A stretch of 64,000 bases of DNA, taken from Poecilobothrus nobilitatus (taxonomy: Eukaryota > Arthropoda > Insecta > Diptera > Dolichopodidae). The stretch spans positions 267,193,843 to 267,257,842 of the forward strand of contig OX352774.1 in assembly GCA_947095535.1 (NCBI GenBank), read 5' to 3'. Position numbers and translations under genes: made by a program. This document shows positions 35,871 to 48,059 of the stretch, piece by piece (positions within the stretch are counted from its first letter, which is position 1; each line of letters starts with the position of its first letter). The notes below the pieces were generated by a model. That model had not been told where the DNA came from, searched no databases, and saw only the letters and a list, made by a program, of their open reading frames with translations.

Positions 35871-36289
35871 CGTTAATTCAAAATCTCAAATTATTTAACT
35901 TAATTAATTATAACAAAAGATATTAAAAAATATAAGAAAATATTCAAATCAATTAAAAAAATATGATTAATTCTAATTAATAGTTGTAAAGATTATAAAT
36001 ATCTGTGTCTCTAGATAAAATAAAAATAATGTATGTAAACAAAAATTGTAAATTTAAGGAGTGCAAACAAATAAAAAATTAATTGATAATTTATTTTAAA
36101 TCTTAAATTTTAAAAAAGTTTGTTAAATTTTATTAATTTTGAAAAAATATATTAATAAACTGTAAACGAAACTTAATTTTTTCTATTTAATAATTTTTAT
36201 TTAATTTTTTTTTTTTATTTTTAAAAAATTTTTTTTCGAATGACAGAACGGCGTACAATTTTTTTTTATAATACTCTATCTGTATATGT

Positions 36290-36970
36290 ATATACATGAT
36301 CGAAGTCAGAAGCCGATTTTACAGCCGGAGAAGATGCAGAAAATATACCAAGCAATACTTTCATTGATTATGCCATCGATAAACCAACTTCAGTTGAACT
36401 TAACACAGAAGAACAATCATTACTACTACCAACTTCTATAACTAAGAACCCGTTGGCAGTACCAGTAAGGACCATTGGAGTGTTCTTAACACGAAAGAAC
36501 CATTATTATCCCATTTATCATCATTAGAGTGTTTTGGAAATTTCACCTCCACCAAAAATTCATCGTCCGTCTTCGAATCACAGGGGACGAAAAACTTGTG
36601 ATGACTAACATCATCGCCATATAAAGATTCATTTGAACAAAGTGTAGAGGCTAAGAAGGAAAAATATGTTAGACCAAAAAAAGAAAAACTTTTGAAAACA
36701 TCAAGAACCAAACTTTTACCTTCCAAATCACTAAAATGAAAAACTATTTCAAAAAGAATTAATTATTCATTCAGTAGTACATCCGATAGTAACGAACATT
36801 TATTTATGAAGATTTAATTTTGGATGTTGCACTTCCACCTACAAAAGAAACATTCATTCAATTTTGCAAAAAATTTTTGGCGGATTACGAAACCACTAAT
36901 GTGGACACAGTGCTTGCAATCCGATATGATTTGGTCGCTTGAAGATTGTGTTCCAAAAAAAGAACCAACT
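36290..36970 (+). pseudogene. Probable C-terminal part of the pogo-like transposase
   Basis: A plus-strand reading beginning FTAGEDAENIPSN and rich in Ser, Thr, Lys and Glu, interrupted by stops, follows the Jockey fragment. In Jerky/Tigger proteins the region after the DDE domain is of this polar, low-similarity type, so I infer it is the second part of the copy starting near 34400. No catalytic residue is visible and the second and third catalytic acids appear lost. Confidence 0.4.
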
Positions 36971-38121
36971 TTTCATTGCGAATTATACATCCAACTATAT
37001 TAAGACTTCAATTATAATTCATTCTAATATTTTAATTTAATTACATGAAGACTGTATTAATTATGATTATAGTTATTTTTTAATAAGTTTTGTTCGCCAG
37101 GATGGCTCATTATTGTTTTTAGTAAATAAAGTTTAAAGTTAAAATAAAGATCCCTTACAAAATATTTTTATTCTAGCTTTTCAATTTAAAAATACATATT
37201 CAATATTTGCAGATAAAAACAAACAATAAGTATTAAACATGATTTGCGAAAATGTGAATTAGCGCCAGTCAAAATCAAAATATTATAATTTCCCTGAATA
37301 CATTACCTCCACAATGTATACCAAATTACACGACCATATTCAATAACCCGGTTTTTGACATCGTGTTATTTTTCGCTATATAACTTTTTTTTTAGAATTA
37401 ATTTTAAAATATACAGATAAAAAAAGATAAACGATTAATTATTTTAAGTTTTTTGTGTAATTTGGTTGAATTCGGTCTTAGTTTTCTAAAGTATACCACT
37501 AATACCCGAATTTACTTGAAATTTTATTTTAAAAGATCTTAAATAAGTTCACATTTTCTTAAATGTATCATTAACAAATTTATACCATGATTGCTTTAGA
37601 AACTAATATTTTCACATTTGGACATTACCCCAAAGAAACATATATTTACATACTTAAATTATTATATGAATTTCTTTGACATTACATACATATTAACAAA
37701 CTATATTTTATATTAAAGGTTTTAAAATTTCAAAATTTTTAACATTTAATAACTACATTTTCTTGGCTTGGTAAATTTATTTATTTGGAATATATATACA
37801 TATATCCATACCCTAATAAACTTCTTATTTCGTTACTTTTGTTATAGATTGGAAAAGAAATCCTTCATTTTAATAATAACTTGTATAAAATTATTTCGTA
37901 CAAAAAATTTTTTAATCATTTGCTTTAGTTTCTGTAATCACAGAAATTTCCTAATAAAAGATGAAAGAATTGAATAGAAATTACAAATAATTTTTTTCGC
38001 TTTTATTTTTCTTTTTTTTTAGTTTATTTTTACGATAATGTTATGAATGATTCATAATTTTGTATTTCTTATATTTTCTAAAATTTTAAATAAAATAATG
38101 TTTTAAAAAAAAATTTACAGA
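36971..38121. other. Intergenic DNA and 3' flank of importin-beta
   Basis: AT-rich DNA with no recognised coding region. On the minus strand several AATAAA signals (plus-strand TTTATT at about 38001-38026) lie just downstream of the importin-beta stop and may serve as polyadenylation signals. Confidence 0.5.
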
Positions 38122-41089
38122 TTAGGAAACAGATTGTTGCTCCTTTAGTTTTTTAATTTCTTTTGTAGCCCAATTAGATAATGTTTTTGTGCGATTTACT
38201 TTAGATCGTTTACCTTCAGCAAGCAATTGATTTATTAATGGATCATCTAATAATGGAAATAATTTTGGGCCAAATGCCAAACAAAGGTCTCCTAATAATC
38301 CTGCTGTTATCGCTATAATTGAATCTGATATTTCACCATCTTGTGATATACTTTTGATAAATGTAATAATATGATTAACATGACCTTCCATTTTATAAAC
38401 ATCTTGATGAGGAGTTCGATCAACACCTTTTAACCCTTGAATGATACCAGTATATGCTTCGAGGACACTTTCTCGTAATTCATTTAAGTATTCTACCATA
38501 TCAAAATCATTTGGATCTACTTGAACTTGTGATGCTTGTAACAACATTTGTAATACAACGGGTAAGTATTTAACGAAAGCAGAACCAATACTTAACGCCA
38601 TATCACCAAATGCCGATAATATTTGTGGTTTAACACTTCTATGTAATTGTGGATTTCCTAAATTTTCCAAGAGCAAATTCATAATCTCATCACAATATGG
38701 TAGTATTTTAGCTTTAAGACCTCGACAAATATCACCAGTCAAACCTACAGCAGCACAACAGACTTGATATTCTTGGTGATTTTTAAGACCCATAAACAAA
38801 TATGGTTTGAAAGCATCCATATATTTTAAGAATTGTTCACCAAGGAGATCAACCAGAGTAGATACTGCTATTAAAGCATCTTCTTGTACACCACCAGCTT
38901 TGCCAGAACTAGAACTAAACATTGTTAGAAGAGCAGTCATAATAGCATCCGAAATTTTTGGTGCATCTTGAGGTTCTACTTTACGTAATACGGATTGTAA
39001 AGTAGCACATAATAATGATTGTAAATCATTAAATTGGTGACGGTCATTATGGTTTGCAATATGAATTTCCATTTGAAGTACTTGATTTAAACGTTGTAAA
39101 ATCACCATAGTTGTTTTCTGGACAACAACATAACAATCATTTGGTGAATTTTTTATCATATCCATTAAAGCTTCATATGCAGCAGCTCTTAAGTTCGCTT
39201 GACCGCCATCAGGTCTATCGGTTGCTTCTAACAATTGTGCAATAATGAATTCAAAATATGGTGACAAACAATAAGTTTCTGGAGTCTTTCCCTCCATACT
39301 CTCAGCCGCTTCATATGCTGCTTCAGATAATCCTATAAATGCCCAACAGACGTTGGCAGCAACACGTGGTTCTGCCTTTAAACCTTTCAAAAAACTTTGC
39401 AATAAAGGGCTGAGATAAGTATTATTAATTGCCGCTTCTGGAATAATCTAAAAAAAAGTATTTAAAACAAAATCAAAATTAATGAATTAAAATAAGTACA
39501 TACATCGCAAATTCTGCCAAAAGTCCACGCGGTTGTATCGCGTACTGTAACACTGGAATCATGCATTAATTGAATAAGAGTTGGCATCGCCTGCTCTACT
39601 AATGGCTTTAAAGTCTGTGTTTCTAAACCTCCTAAAACAGAACCGAATACCATAACGGCTGCATCCCGATATCTCCAATTTAGAGATTTTATGTTATCTT
39701 CAATAAACGGAAATACATATGGAGCAATTTCATCTTCACAACATGTTGCCAACAGCATCAAACAAACACTGGCAGCCTTAGCAGGGTTCCAATTATCATC
39801 ATCATCCAACTCATCTTGTTTAGTTAGTTTTTCCATCAGCACAGGTGTTAAATAATGCAAAGCTCCTCTAGCATAATGTTTTGAAACTCTTGTTGGAGTC
39901 CGCCCAGCATCTGTTGCTTCTTGACACAAAATGGCCAAATCAACCTCTTCGTCACTAACATTGGACCAAAATTCAATACCTTGAAGAGCTACTTGATCAT
40001 TATCCGATTTCATAGCTTCAAGTGTAATTGGAAAAAGGGCTTGTGCCATATACGGTTCCATATATTGATAATAAAGTGACAGAATTTTCACCAAGCATTG
40101 TAAGGCAGCTACACAGATTTGTGTGTCTGAGGACTGAGTTGCTTCACATACAACTTCCATAATATAATTTCTTTCTACTTCTTTATCAAAATTAGCTTTT
40201 GTAAATTCAAGAGAATTTAAGAGAGCGGTTGTCGCAGCTAAACGAACGTGATTACTCGGTTCCTGTTTCCTCATTCCATGAATAATAGCTGTGAGAATTT
40301 GATTTGACTGATTTTCTAATACTCCTGCACCAATATCCTGGCATATATATCCTAAAATAAATAACATGTATACAAATACATCTCTCATTAAGTGCTTTCA
40401 AACTGTTACCTATCGCTTCAAGAGAAGCTTCTCTTTCCATTTCACTAGACCCTTCAGCCACCACTTTATTCACTAATGTAGATATTAACTGATTCCAGTT
40501 TCCAATTGGAAGTTCCGCAATTGCAACATAGGCAACACATTGAGCTGCAGATGATGGACGAGCATTTTCAGTACCAAGTGAACCCAAAATCTAAAATGAA
40601 AACATTACAAATGTTTCAATTACGATTAGCATATCTTTATGGAATATTACTTTTTCCTTAATATACTCTTTTGTTTCATTTGGAAATAGGTGCCAGCGCT
40701 GTTGATATTGTGCATTTAGGGAACTTTCTTTACTTGTCAAATGATTTTTCAATTGCAGACCGGCTGCCATTCGCGCCACTGGAGAATTCGTTGGTGTTGA
40801 CAATATGTCGGACAAAGCTTTAAGAAATTCTGGTAGATTTGTCTCGGCTGCACGTTCCAAAAATGTTTTAGCCGCAAGTAATTCATTTTTATCTGTAATT
40901 AATATTAAAAATATTTTTAATTATTTTTTTATAAAATATTATTCATTTACTTCAAAAATTAACTGATTAATTCACAGACACTAACTTGTCAATTCCAAAA
41001 TGGAGAATAAATTATAATCATTTGTATACTGTTTTTCACATACCTGGTGATATAGTCTTCTCTAAAATTTCAATTAATTGAACGCTCAT
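38122..41089 (-). CDS. Fs(2)Ket: Importin subunit beta-1 (karyopherin beta 1), complete five-exon gene
   Basis: Nuclear import receptor: with importin-alpha it carries basic-NLS cargo through the pore, binding FG nucleoporins, and releases it on RanGTP binding. Exons by splice consensus are 41044-41089, 40651-40892, 40410-40590, 39504-40351 and 38122-39447; all introns are short and GT-AG. Joined they give 880 residues, close to human KPNB1 (876). The start [16 protein letters not shown] and end [17 protein letters not shown] match the family. The importin-N domain spans about residues 21-101, with the [13 protein letters not shown] block, and HEAT repeats cover the rest. The acidic loop DELDDDDNW (about 336-344) that contacts importin-alpha and Ran is intact. 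No frameshift or stop was seen. In Drosophila the gene is Ketel, essential for early cleavage. Codon use is less AT-extreme than the surroundings. Identification is firm; the symbol assumes orthology to the single dipteran importin-beta gene. Confidence 0.96.
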
Positions 41090-41425
41090 TTTATTAAAAT
41101 TACAATTTTATTTTGCAATAAGATTATTCGAAAAATTAAACTAATATTTTTTATAATAAACCCGGCTACTCACATGTATGTTTGAACTAGAAAGTAATGT
41201 ACGATTATATACGAAACAATTTGATTAACGAGAAGAAATTGCACAAAATACCGAACGAACAAAGGACGATAGTTCGCGAATTTACCCAATAAACTTATAA
41301 CTGACTTTTTAATGGAACTTGGATATGAAGCAGAATTGTTGAAAAGAAAATTGGCTTACAGCGTTCCCTATGAAAACAATTATAACTAAAAATATAAATT
41401 TGGTATAATGTTCTAAGTAAGACAA
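41090..41425 (-). promoter_or_regulatory. Importin-beta 5' flank (putative promoter)
   Basis: This is the roughly 340 bases between the start codon and the first repeat upstream. It includes a less AT-rich patch with CGAACGAACAAAGGACGA near 41252 and CGCGAA near 41275. No TATA box or initiator could be assigned, so it is named by position only. Repeat DNA starting at about 41427 limits how far the unique promoter extends. Confidence 0.4.
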
Positions 41426-41426
41426 G

Positions 41427-42300
41427 TTTACGTCGGTGTTGAAAATAATGGACCATATGACGCAGACCCTCCAAAAGAGGCAAAACCTGACTTTTATTCA
41501 CAGTTATTCCTGACACGTGCCTTTTTTTCGGATTTTTTTCGATTATTTTTCGACATATTCAAGTTTTAAAATTTACGCCATACAAAAATACGTGTTTTCA
41601 AAATGCACTTTTTAAATTATAAAAAGAAAGGGTTGTACAAAAAATTTTTAGGTAGTCCAGATAATTCAAATTTACATAAAATAAAAAATTATTGACAATT
41701 TTATATTGAAAACATAAAAAAATTAATTTTAAAGTTTTTAAATCAAAAAGTAAACATATTATATCATTTATTTAAATATTTAATTCATTCTAAACGTAAT
41801 TGTCAACATTTTTAGTAATTTCTACATATGTATATGTAAATGCAAAATTTTAATTTCATACAAAAAATTATAATTTTTACACATTAAAATGTAAAAAAAT
41901 TAATTTAAACTTTTTTAAATGATAAAATAAACATATTTTATCATTTATTTCAATGTTTAATTGATTCGAAACGGAAAAGTCAATATTTTTAGTAATTTCT
42001 ATATGTAAATGCAAAATTTAAAGTTTATACAAAAAATTTAAATTTTGACAGTTCCATATTGAAAACGTCAAAAAGTTTTAACTTTTTTATATGGAAAGAT
42101 AAACATATTTTACCATTGATTTCAATATATAATTCATTCTAAACGTAAATGATTTTTAAATTTTACTTTTATATTTATTTAAATTACACTTTTATATTGA
42201 AAACGTAAAATTATTTAATAGTTTATTTTAAGTGTTCTAAGTTTTATATTTGTAGTACAATTTTAGCAATCCTCTTTTTGAATTCGGCAAGTAAACGCAC
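41427..42300 (+). repeat. Repeat block with ~170-base tandem units
   Basis: It begins with a segment (GGACCATATGACGCAGACCC) related to 44180 (GGCCACGTGACCCAGATCCC) and 45925. From about 41690 a unit of about 170 bases (AAACATATTTTATCATTTAT, then TTAATTCATTCTAAACG, then GTAATTTCTATATGTAAATG) is repeated three times in tandem to about 42150. The same unit recurs singly at 44520-44700 and in the centre of the long inverted repeat at 46430-46620. Frames here (such as 41295-41516 minus) are not genes. Confidence 0.7.
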
Positions 42301-43890
42301 GGCAAGCAGTTCGATATTGTTTTCATACAAGTAATTAAAAAAAAAATAAGTGTCAACTCTCTTATATAAAAATTGAAATTTATTTTATTTGTAAAATTTG
42401 TTATTTTATATAAATTTCAAATATGTGTAATGTTAACAATTACCTAAAAAAAATTTGTACAACCCATTTTATTTTCATTTAAAAACTCTTCAAAAATTGC
42501 TTAAAGAATTGCACTACAGCAAAACGTTTCAAAATTGCATTAGGATTGAAAGGTCACGTCAAGCGGTAATATAGTAGAATATTATTAAAGTTTTGTATGG
42601 AAAGTCAAAAATTTTAAAATTAAAAAAAAACTAAAAATAAGGATATTCAAATACAAATAAATGGATATTCAAATACAGTATTAAGTAAAATGTTCACAAT
42701 CAAAATTATTTAATATTGGAATGAAATATTAATTTCATAATACATGACATATTATTTTATTTCTGGTTCTGCTGTGATAAGGTAGTGGACTAAATTCGAA
42801 AATATGAGAAATACCAAAGTTTTATGCTATAAATAATAAATAATCAAAACTAAAAATAAAGTTAAGGGATGAACTACTTAATTATTACTAAATTACTTAT
42901 AATATAATTATTGCTGAAAACGTTGATAATATTCAGAATATTTAGTTGCATACTTGATACTGTTTGACAAAATTAGTATTGATATTAATATTAAGAAATA
43001 TATTAACAAATATTAAGTTGTTACTTGACAAAAATATTTTTACAAAATATATGAGATATTAAAAATAATACATATACTTAATATTGTAAATCCTAATACT
43101 AAGATTAGTGGGATCATAGGAAAACAAGTACCTATACAGAAATATTCTAGTATTAAGATACATACTTGCAAACAATTTATTTAGATCAAACAAATTAATA
43201 AAATTTCTTAAAAAATTAGAAATTAAACTATTTCATCTTTTAAGAAACTATTTCCGAAGAAACTAAATCAATCTATAAACATGGTCTAGTTATTCCAAAT
43301 GTTTCAATGTTTTAAGGTTAAATTTAAAAATATTTTGTCAGTATAATACTGGAGTGCGTTTTGTTTCTTACTCCGAGTAGAGTTTATACTTTTATAGGAT
43401 TAACTACCACACTCACATGCACACCCGGAATCAACTTTAATCTGCCATTTCAAAACGACTAGAGTTAAATATGAATTTGAACTTTCAAAATTAGATTGGA
43501 ACATAATGGAGTTTTCCAAAACAAAATTAATTTTAAGACGTATTATAAGTTCAATAGAACAATTTCGCTTACAATTATTTTAATATTTAAGTTTATAATT
43601 TAAAATTTTAAATAAAAAACAATAATGACACTTTCTAAGACTTTGACATTTATAACACTTCTTACTTCTCCTCGCGAGTGGATTAAAATAATTAACTCGA
43701 TTTTGGTGTTGTAAAACGATATCTATGACGCCAGAGAGTTGACTTTACTCTACTCCGGCATTCAAAAAAAATATTATATACAATAATTTTCATAAATTTA
43801 TTTATAATTATTTTATATAAATTTCTTACACAATGCTTTTAAATTAACATTTTAAACAAAATTTTGTCAATTATTTTAAAAAATTGTACT
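42301..43890. other. AT-rich DNA between repeat blocks, no gene seen
   Basis: No recognisable gene. There are short repetitions (GATATTCAAATACA at 42645-42675) and AT-rich ATTAATATTAAG-type sequence at 42965-43090. Confidence 0.4.
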
Positions 43891-43891
43891 A

Positions 43892-44100
43892 TGGCAGCAC
43901 CTGTCAAAAATGGAATGGATTGGAATGATAAATAATGCGACTATTTAAATAAATATTATTTCGTTTATATAGAGAATTACAAAAATTGAAAATCAAAATA
44001 AATAAAAAATAAGCTGTAAAAAAAATTTAGGATAAAAATCAGAAAGATTGGAGCAGTGGTTTGGATTTAAATTCTTGGGTTACATGTGTACATTGTCCAA
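43892..44100 (+). repeat. Additional copy of the inverted-repeat arm sequence
   Basis: From CTATGGCAGCACCTGTCAAA to ACATGTGTACATTGTCC this matches, with divergence, the right arm of the inverted repeat (46609-46870) and the complement of the left arm. Confidence 0.7.
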
Positions 44101-44164
44101 AATAAGTATTGTTTTAGTAGGTTTTTGTTTATAAAATATTAAGAGTAAAGTTTACTTTATGTCT

Positions 44165-44765
44165 GTCATAAATAAAAGGGGCCACGTGACCCAGATCCCC
44201 TAAAATAGGTCGAAACCCGACTTTAATTTACTGTTATATCCGACCGTGCCCTTTTTTAGAGTTTTTTTCAATTTTGTTACGAAATCTTCAAATTTTAAAA
44301 TTATAGCCATACAAAAATACTTATTTTTGTACTATACTAATGGTTGACTGCCGTTTAACTAATAAATACATGGATATTTGAAAAGTATTGCCGTGTATAT
44401 ATTTTTGTATAAAATTCAAAATGAAATTTCTAAATGATAAAAAAGAAAGGGTTGTACAAAAAATTTTTAGGTAGTCCAGATAATTCAAATTTAAATAAAA
44501 TAAAAAATTATTGACATCTTTATATTGAAAATGTAAATAAATTAATTTTAACTTTTTTAAATGAAAAAGTAAACATATTTTAAAATTTATTTCTATATTC
44601 AATGGATCCTAACCGTAAATGTCAACATTTTCATAAATTTCTATATGTAAATGCAAAATTTAAATTTTATACAAAAAATTACAATTTTGCCATTGTTATA
44701 TTGAAAATGTCGAATTATTAACTCTCAATATGAAAATTTAAATATTTTAAACCCCGGCTAACAAT
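44165..44765 (+). repeat. Second copy of the 41427 repeat block
   Basis: It carries GGCCACGTGACCCAGATCCC, GGTTGTACAAAAAATTTTTA (44450) and one ~170-base unit, in the same order as at 41427-42050. A frame at 44321-44602 on the minus strand is only repeat sequence. Confidence 0.65.
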
Positions 44766-44767
44766 TT

Positions 44768-45160
44768 AAGAAATCCTCTTTTTAAATTCGGCAAGTAAAC
44801 CCATACGGTAAATTTTCAGTTCTTGACCTGTTTACTTAGGTCTTGGTCTTGATCGAAACTCACATCAATTATCAGGCCATGAAGTGCAGAGAGAGTAAAC
44901 CCATACGGCAAGCATCTATTGATATTTTTTTTCCTTGTTAGAAATGAAAAAAAAAGTTAACTTTCTTATATGAAAAACAATATTTTTTATAGTTGAGGGC
45001 TGCCGCTCCCAAACCACCGCTTATAATTTAAGAAATCCTCTTTTTAAATTGGGCAAGTAAACCTATACGACAAGTTTTCAGTTCTTGGCCTGTTTACTTA
45101 AATCTTGGTCTTGATCGAGACCCACATCAATTATCAGGCAATGAAGTGCAGAGAGTAAAA
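44768..45160 (+). repeat. Two tandem-like copies of a ~130-base repeat (GGCCTGTTTACTTAGGTCTTGG family)
   Basis: The segment from AGAAATCCTCTTTTTAAATT through TTCAGTTCTTGACCTGTTTA and CATCAATTATCAGGCCATGA occurs at 44768-44895 and again at 45028-45150. Other members lie at 27825, 47165, 47690 and 48020. Confidence 0.7.
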
Positions 45161-45236
45161 GCTTAATAATGGGTCAACTTTTAACAAATTTACACGTAGT
45201 GTTATGTAAAAAAATAGTGGGCCTGAAATCTTATAA

Positions 45237-45590
45237 ATCTTGAAATAATACAAAAACCATTTACTTTATTCAATTTGGTCCAAAGAGAAAATTAAAGTCG
45301 CATCTTTTTATATAATTCATTAAAGAAAAATATTTTAAAATATAATGTTTTCATTCATAAATATGTATTTAAAATATTGTCTTCCTTTAAATTTTTTATT
45401 TTAAAAGCTTCTTAAGAGAAATTGCCTCAATATCTCAATAGTATATGTCGAAACTATTTTCATACTTTAAAAATTTGCACAACCTTATATGGCTATAATC
45501 GAGACTCACAATTATTATGACATTATTCATACGCGCGATACGTGAGAATCGATTGCATTTCTCTCATAACTACATTCATGTTGACTTAGA
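45237..45590 (+). repeat. Direct repeat R1 flanking the inverted repeat
   Basis: From TCTTGAAATAATACAAAAAC to CGTGAGAATCGATTGCA this closely matches 47308-47645 in the same orientation. Each ends in the segment GATACGTGAGAATCGATTGC and then an AACCACATTCAT-like sequence. Confidence 0.8.
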
Positions 45591-45594
45591 AAAA

Positions 45595-47143
45595 ATATTG
45601 TTTTCAGAATCATAGCTTAATCAAATTTTTGGGACTTCAGTCTTCATTGATAGAGAAAAAAAGGAAATTAGGAAATGATAAAAGAAATTCGACTCTTCAT
45701 TTTTAGAGTTAAATAAATTTAAAAACAAAAAATTTTTATTTTTTATGTTTATATTTTTATCAACTATGTATCTATAATCTGCCATCTGATGAACAATTAT
45801 AGATCTGGTAAAATAATAAGAGATGAAAATATGGGGCCATCTGATGAACAATTATAGATCTGGTAAAATAATAAGAGATGAAAATATGGGGACATGTATA
45901 CGACGTGTAACCGAGCGAAAAAATGGCCACGTGATCGGAATCCCTGAAAAATCGACAAAATTCGATTTTACCGTTAGAATCTAAATTTACCGGACAATGT
46001 ATACGACATGTAACTCACGTAATTAAATCCAAACTACTGCTCCAATCTTCCTGATTTTTATCTCAAATGACTCCTTTAGGTGTTTTTAATTAATAAATAT
46101 TCTTTTTTTTCGTAAAAGTTTATTTTTTTATTTATTTTTGATTTTCAATTTCTGTAAATTTTCCATATAATGAAGTAATTTTATTTAAATGGCACCAATC
46201 ATTTTCCAATACTAAGGCATTTTTGACAGGTGCTGCCATAGTGTAATTTTTAAAAATAATTATCAAAATTTTCTTAAAAATGATTATTCAAAAGAGTTGT
46301 ACAAGAAATTTATGTAAATGATTGTACATAAAAAATTTTTTTTTTCCTAAGTGCTATAATTGGTTTTTAGTTTTCTTTGTATGAAATAGGTATAGGACAC
46401 TTTTGTGTTAATAATGTAAAAACAATAATTTAAACTTTTGTAAATGATAAAATAAACAGATGTGATCATTTATTTCAATATTTAATTGATTCTAAATGTA
46501 AATGTTAACATTTTTAGTAATTTTTATATCTAAATGTAAAATTTTAATTTTATATTAACAATTAAAATTTTGACACTTTTGTGTTAAAAATGTAAAAACA
46601 ATAATATTGCACCTGTCAAAAATGCCTTAGCATTAGATTGGAAAATGATTGCTGCCATTTAAATAAAATTACTTCATTTATATGGAGAATTTACAGAAAT
46701 TGAAAATCAAAAATAAATAAATATATAAATAAACTTTTACGAAAAAAAGGAGATTTATTAATTAAAAACACCTAAAGGAGTCATTTGAGATAAAAATCAG
46801 AAAGAGTGGAGCAGTAATTTGGATTTAATTGCGTAAGTTACATGTTACATGTCGTATAAATTGTCCGGTAAATTTAGATTCTAACTGTAAAATCGAATTT
46901 TATCGATTTTGGGGTTCCGGAAACGTGGCCTTTTTTTTCGCTGAGTTACACGTCGTATACATGCCCCCATATTATCATTTCTTATTATTTTACCAGACTA
47001 TTATTTTACCAGAAAATGAAGAGCATAAGTTATTTGTCGAACTTCTTATCATTTCCTAATTTCCTTTTTTTCTCTATCAATGAAAACTGAAGTGCCAAAA
47101 ATTTTACTAAAGCTATGATTCTGAAAACAATATTTTTTCTAAG
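45595..47143. mobile_element. Long inverted repeat (foldback-like element)
   Basis: The left arm, 45595-46233, and the right arm, 46609-47143, are inverted copies. Landmarks: CTTAGAAAAAATATTGTTTT at 45595 mirrors the end at 47143; GTATACGACGTGTAAC at 45897 mirrors 46945-46962; CCAAACTACTGCTCC at 46028 mirrors GGAGCAGTAATTTGG at 46808. The left arm is longer because of a tandem duplication of about 56 bases (ATCTGATGAACAATTATAGA at 45783 and 45839) and other insertions. The 375-base centre contains ~170-base repeat units. No transposase is encoded. Confidence 0.8.
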
Positions 47144-47164
47144 CAATTGATTAACTATTAGCAA

Positions 47165-47300
47165 AGGCCTGTTTACTTAGGTCTTGGTTGGGCCACTATT
47201 TTTTTACATAAAACTACATGTAAATTTGTTAAAAGCTGACCGCTATTAAGCTTTTACTCTCTATACTTCATAGCCTGATAGTTTATGTGAGTCTCGGGCT
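47165..47300 (-). repeat. Inverted copy of the 44830-45225 repeat segment
   Basis: The minus strand matches CTTCATAGCCTGATA, AAGCTTTTACTCTCT and CATGTAAATTTGTTAAAA phrases seen in the opposite orientation at 45140-45215 and again at 49428-49510. Confidence 0.65.
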
Positions 47301-47307
47301 CAACTAT

Positions 47308-47648
47308 AAATCTTGAAATAACACAAAAACCATTTACTTTATTCAATTTGGTCCAAAGAGAAAATTAAAGTCGCATCTTTTTTACATAATTCATTAAAGA
47401 AAAATATTTTAAAATATAATGTTTTCATTCATAAATATGCATTTAAAAAATTGTCTTCCTTTAAATTTTTTATTTTAAAAGCTTCTTAAGATAAATTGCC
47501 TCAATATTTCAATGGTATACGTCGAGACTACTTTCATACTTTAAAATTTTGTACACGCTTAATAGGCTATAATCGAGACTCACTCACATCAATTATGAAA
47601 TTATTCATACGTGCGATACGTGAGAATCGATTGCAATTCTCTCATAAC
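47308..47648 (+). repeat. Direct repeat R2
   Basis: This is the second copy of 45237-45590, with small differences. A 64-codon frame at 47496-47690 is repeat sequence, not a gene. Confidence 0.8.
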
Positions 47649-47972
47649 CACATTCATATGTTTTCAGTTCTTCTTGGCCTGTTTACTTAGGTCTTGTGTC
47701 TTGAAACAGGCCAAGAATTGAAGGAAAACTAATAGAAACGAACAACATTTTTTTAAGAAACGAAAGCAAAAAATTCTGCCTCTTCAAAAAAGTGCAGAAC
47801 CAGTGTAATAACCACATTCATATGTTTTCAGTTCTTCTTGGCCTGTTTACTTAGGTCTTGTGTCTTGAAACAGACCAAGAATTGAACGAAAACTAATAGA
47901 AACGAACAACATTTTTTTAAGAAACGAACGCAAAAAATTCTGCCTCTTCAAAAAAGTGCAGAACCAGTGTAA
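47649..47972 (+). repeat. Two tandem copies of a 162-base unit
   Basis: The sequence starting ACCACATTCATATGTTTTCA at 47649 starts again at 47811, nearly identical to the end at about 47972. Each unit contains GGCCTGTTTACTTAGGTCTT and its near complement ACAGGCCAAGAATTGAA, so each can form a small hairpin. Confidence 0.85.
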
Positions 47973-48059
47973 TAAGTGAGAATCGATTGCAATTCTCTCA
48001 CAACTACATTCATGTGCTTTCAGTTCTGGGCTTGTTTACTTAGACTTTGGTAATTATCG

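Noticed and set aside
41295..41516. Frame upstream of importin-beta, considered as a small upstream gene
   Set aside because: Its coding part lies in the repeat block that recurs at 44165.
47649..47972. Possible CRISPR-like array
   Set aside because: Only two contiguous 162-base units without unique spacers, in an animal nuclear context.
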